The translations under genes were made by a program, and so were the position numbers. A stretch of DNA of 64,000 bases, taken from the NCBI GenBank assembly GCA_910589375.1, contig CAJUTK010000001.1, forward strand, positions 372,001 to 436,000. The letters are read 5' to 3'. The notes under the pieces are model-generated. The model did not search any database. It saw nothing but the letters and a program-made list of their open reading frames with translations, and was not told the DNA's origin. The stretch is from an uncultured Bacilli bacterium (lineage in GTDB: Bacteria; Bacillota_I; Bacilli_A; RF39; UBA660). Positions within the stretch are counted from its first letter, which is position 1, and each line of letters begins with the position of its first letter. Positions 63,277 to 64,000 of the stretch are shown here, piece by piece.

Positions 63277-63669
63277 ATGTTACAAATTTTAGCGAGTATA
63301 GATACAAGTGCAACTTATACATGTGGTGATATCGGTTTAAAGTTTAGTGGTATGTTACCTTATGTAGTTTCAATGGCAATTACAATTATTAAAATCGTTG
63401 TTCCAATCTTATTAATTATCTTTGGTATGATGGATTTAGCAAAAGCTGTAATGGCTCAAAAAGAAGACGAAATTAAAAAAGGACAACAAACATTCATTAA
63501 AAGAATTATTGCTGCTGTTATCGTATTCTTTGTTATTACAATTGTACAAATGATTATTAGTTTCGTATCTAATGATAATGATGACATTGGTAGTTGCTTT
63601 AAATGTTTCGTTAATGGTGATGCATCTGCATGTACACCTGACAATTCTGGAACTAAAATGGATTTCTAA
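63277..63669 (+). CDS. VirB2/TrbC-like two-helix membrane protein, paralogue D (short, highly expressed)
   Basis: This 130-residue protein has the core two-helix module (IIKIVVPILLIIFGMMDLA; AQKEDEIKKGQQTFIKR; FFVITIVQMIISFV) and a CFKCFVNGDASAC end. The N-terminus lacks a clear cleavable signal. It has a consensus promoter, strong AGAGGAGG ribosome binding site and its own terminator, a profile expected for a main structural subunit. Confidence 0.78.
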   Translation: MLQILASIDTSATYTCGDIGLKFSGMLPYVVSMAITIIKIVVPILLIIFGMMDLAKAVMAQKEDEIKKGQQTFIKRIIAAVIVFFVITIVQMIISFVSNDNDDIGSCFKCFVNGDASACTPDNSGTKMDF

Positions 63670-63692
63670 AAAAGGCAAAAATGCCTTTTTTT
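63668..63692 (+). terminator. Rho-independent terminator of paralogue D
   Basis: AAAAAAGGCA, loop AAAA, TGCCTTTTTTT. Confidence 0.85.
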
Positions 63693-63731
63693 CTTTATTT
63701 AATTTTGATATAATTATTAGTAGGTGATAAT

Positions 63732-64000
63732 ATGAAAAAGAAGATATTTTATATTGTTTTGACAATTTTTTTAAGCTTGACATTCCAAGAGAATGTTTTA
63801 GCAAAAACAGTGGTAAAAGAGTGTAAGTATACGTATGTAAACGAATTAAAGGATACTGGCTCTACTGATACTCGCCCAGCTAGTCAAGGTGGAACTATTA
63901 CTTTAAGAATATATGATGACGGGACTCAAGATGGAACAGGAAAAAGTAATGGGACATTTTTGGCAGAAGATTTTGGTGGAAATGAGAAAATCTTAAACTG
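63732..64000 (+). CDS. Exported protein (3' truncated by window edge)
   Basis: ATG 63732 follows TAGGTGAT. The visible 89 residues include a signal peptide (about residues 1-24) and the beginning of an exported domain with a Cys (KECKYTYVNELKD). It resembles the N-terminal exported part of paralogue A, so it may be another long paralogue, but the diagnostic two-helix core is outside the window. Confidence 0.6.
   Translation, partial: MKKKIFYIVLTIFLSLTFQENVLAKTVVKECKYTYVNELKDTGSTDTRPASQGGTITLRIYDDGTQDGTGKSNGTFLAEDFGGNEKILN

Noticed and set aside
60062..63669. Holin or small transporter genes for the two-helix proteins
   Set aside because: Two helices and small size could suggest holins, but the conserved polar loop, Cys ends, paralogue set and tad neighbours argue for structural subunits.

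Overview
The window is AT-rich (roughly 30% GC by eye) and uses the standard bacterial code, with TGA read as stop. Most genes have strong AGGAGG/AGGTGA ribosome binding sites, and promoters and terminators look sigma-A and Rho-independent. Housekeeping genes (scpA/scpB, uppP, an RlmD-like methyltransferase, YfhO, TspO, a CmpB-like membrane protein) point to a low-GC Bacillota relative, most likely an uncultured gut Bacilli/Mollicutes-related lineage such as RF39. This placement is an inference from gene style, not from a marker tree.

Region 1 (1 to about 27,298) is the right part of an integrative conjugative element (ICE). It carries a VirB6/VirB3/VirB4-type mating-pair module, an M23 peptidoglycan hydrolase, an inverted-repeat-rich candidate oriT, two ribbon-helix-helix proteins, a MobP-type relaxase, a group of acidic orphan proteins and a VirD4 coupling protein. 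Cargo follows: a degenerate FtsZ-like protein and a complete type I restriction-modification locus. That locus has two oppositely oriented hsdS genes, a half-size hsdS cassette and a tyrosine recombinase between them, with inverted repeats at the 5', central and 3' parts of the hsdS genes. It looks like a specificity-switching shufflon. The element ends with a large serine recombinase that lies directly against the 3' part of a LysM amidase gene, which the element has interrupted.

Region 2 (about 27.3 to 47.2 kb) is chromosomal. It holds two C-terminally anchored membrane proteins of unknown function, a PAP2 phosphatase, cyclophilin, the RlmD-like methyltransferase, UppP, an Ig-like surface protein with a long Asn-Thr tail, TspO, a carotenoid-desaturase-like FAD enzyme, a NUDIX hydrolase, a possible ADP-ribosyltransferase-fold protein, a CmpB-like protein, YfhO and ScpAB. 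Between 42.6 and 43.35 kb lie a candidate minus-strand structured RNA, a compact candidate type I toxin-antitoxin locus (30-residue hydrophobic peptide with a sequestered ribosome binding site and a convergent antisense RNA), and tRNA-Leu(CAA).

Region 3 (47.3 kb to the right edge) is a long one-direction locus for an envelope-spanning machine. It encodes a polytopic membrane protein, a 1267-residue Cys-rich exported protein with three tandem repeats, CpaB/RcpC, a TadA/CpaF ATPase, TadB, TadC, a Flp-like small pilin, three pseudopilin-like proteins, and a TadZ/CpaE-like protein with a degenerate P-loop. It continues into at least four paralogous VirB2/TrbC-like two-helix membrane proteins with a conserved C-terminal Cys motif. 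Coupling of a Tad-type motor with an expanded set of VirB2-like subunits is the strongest candidate in this window for an undescribed system.
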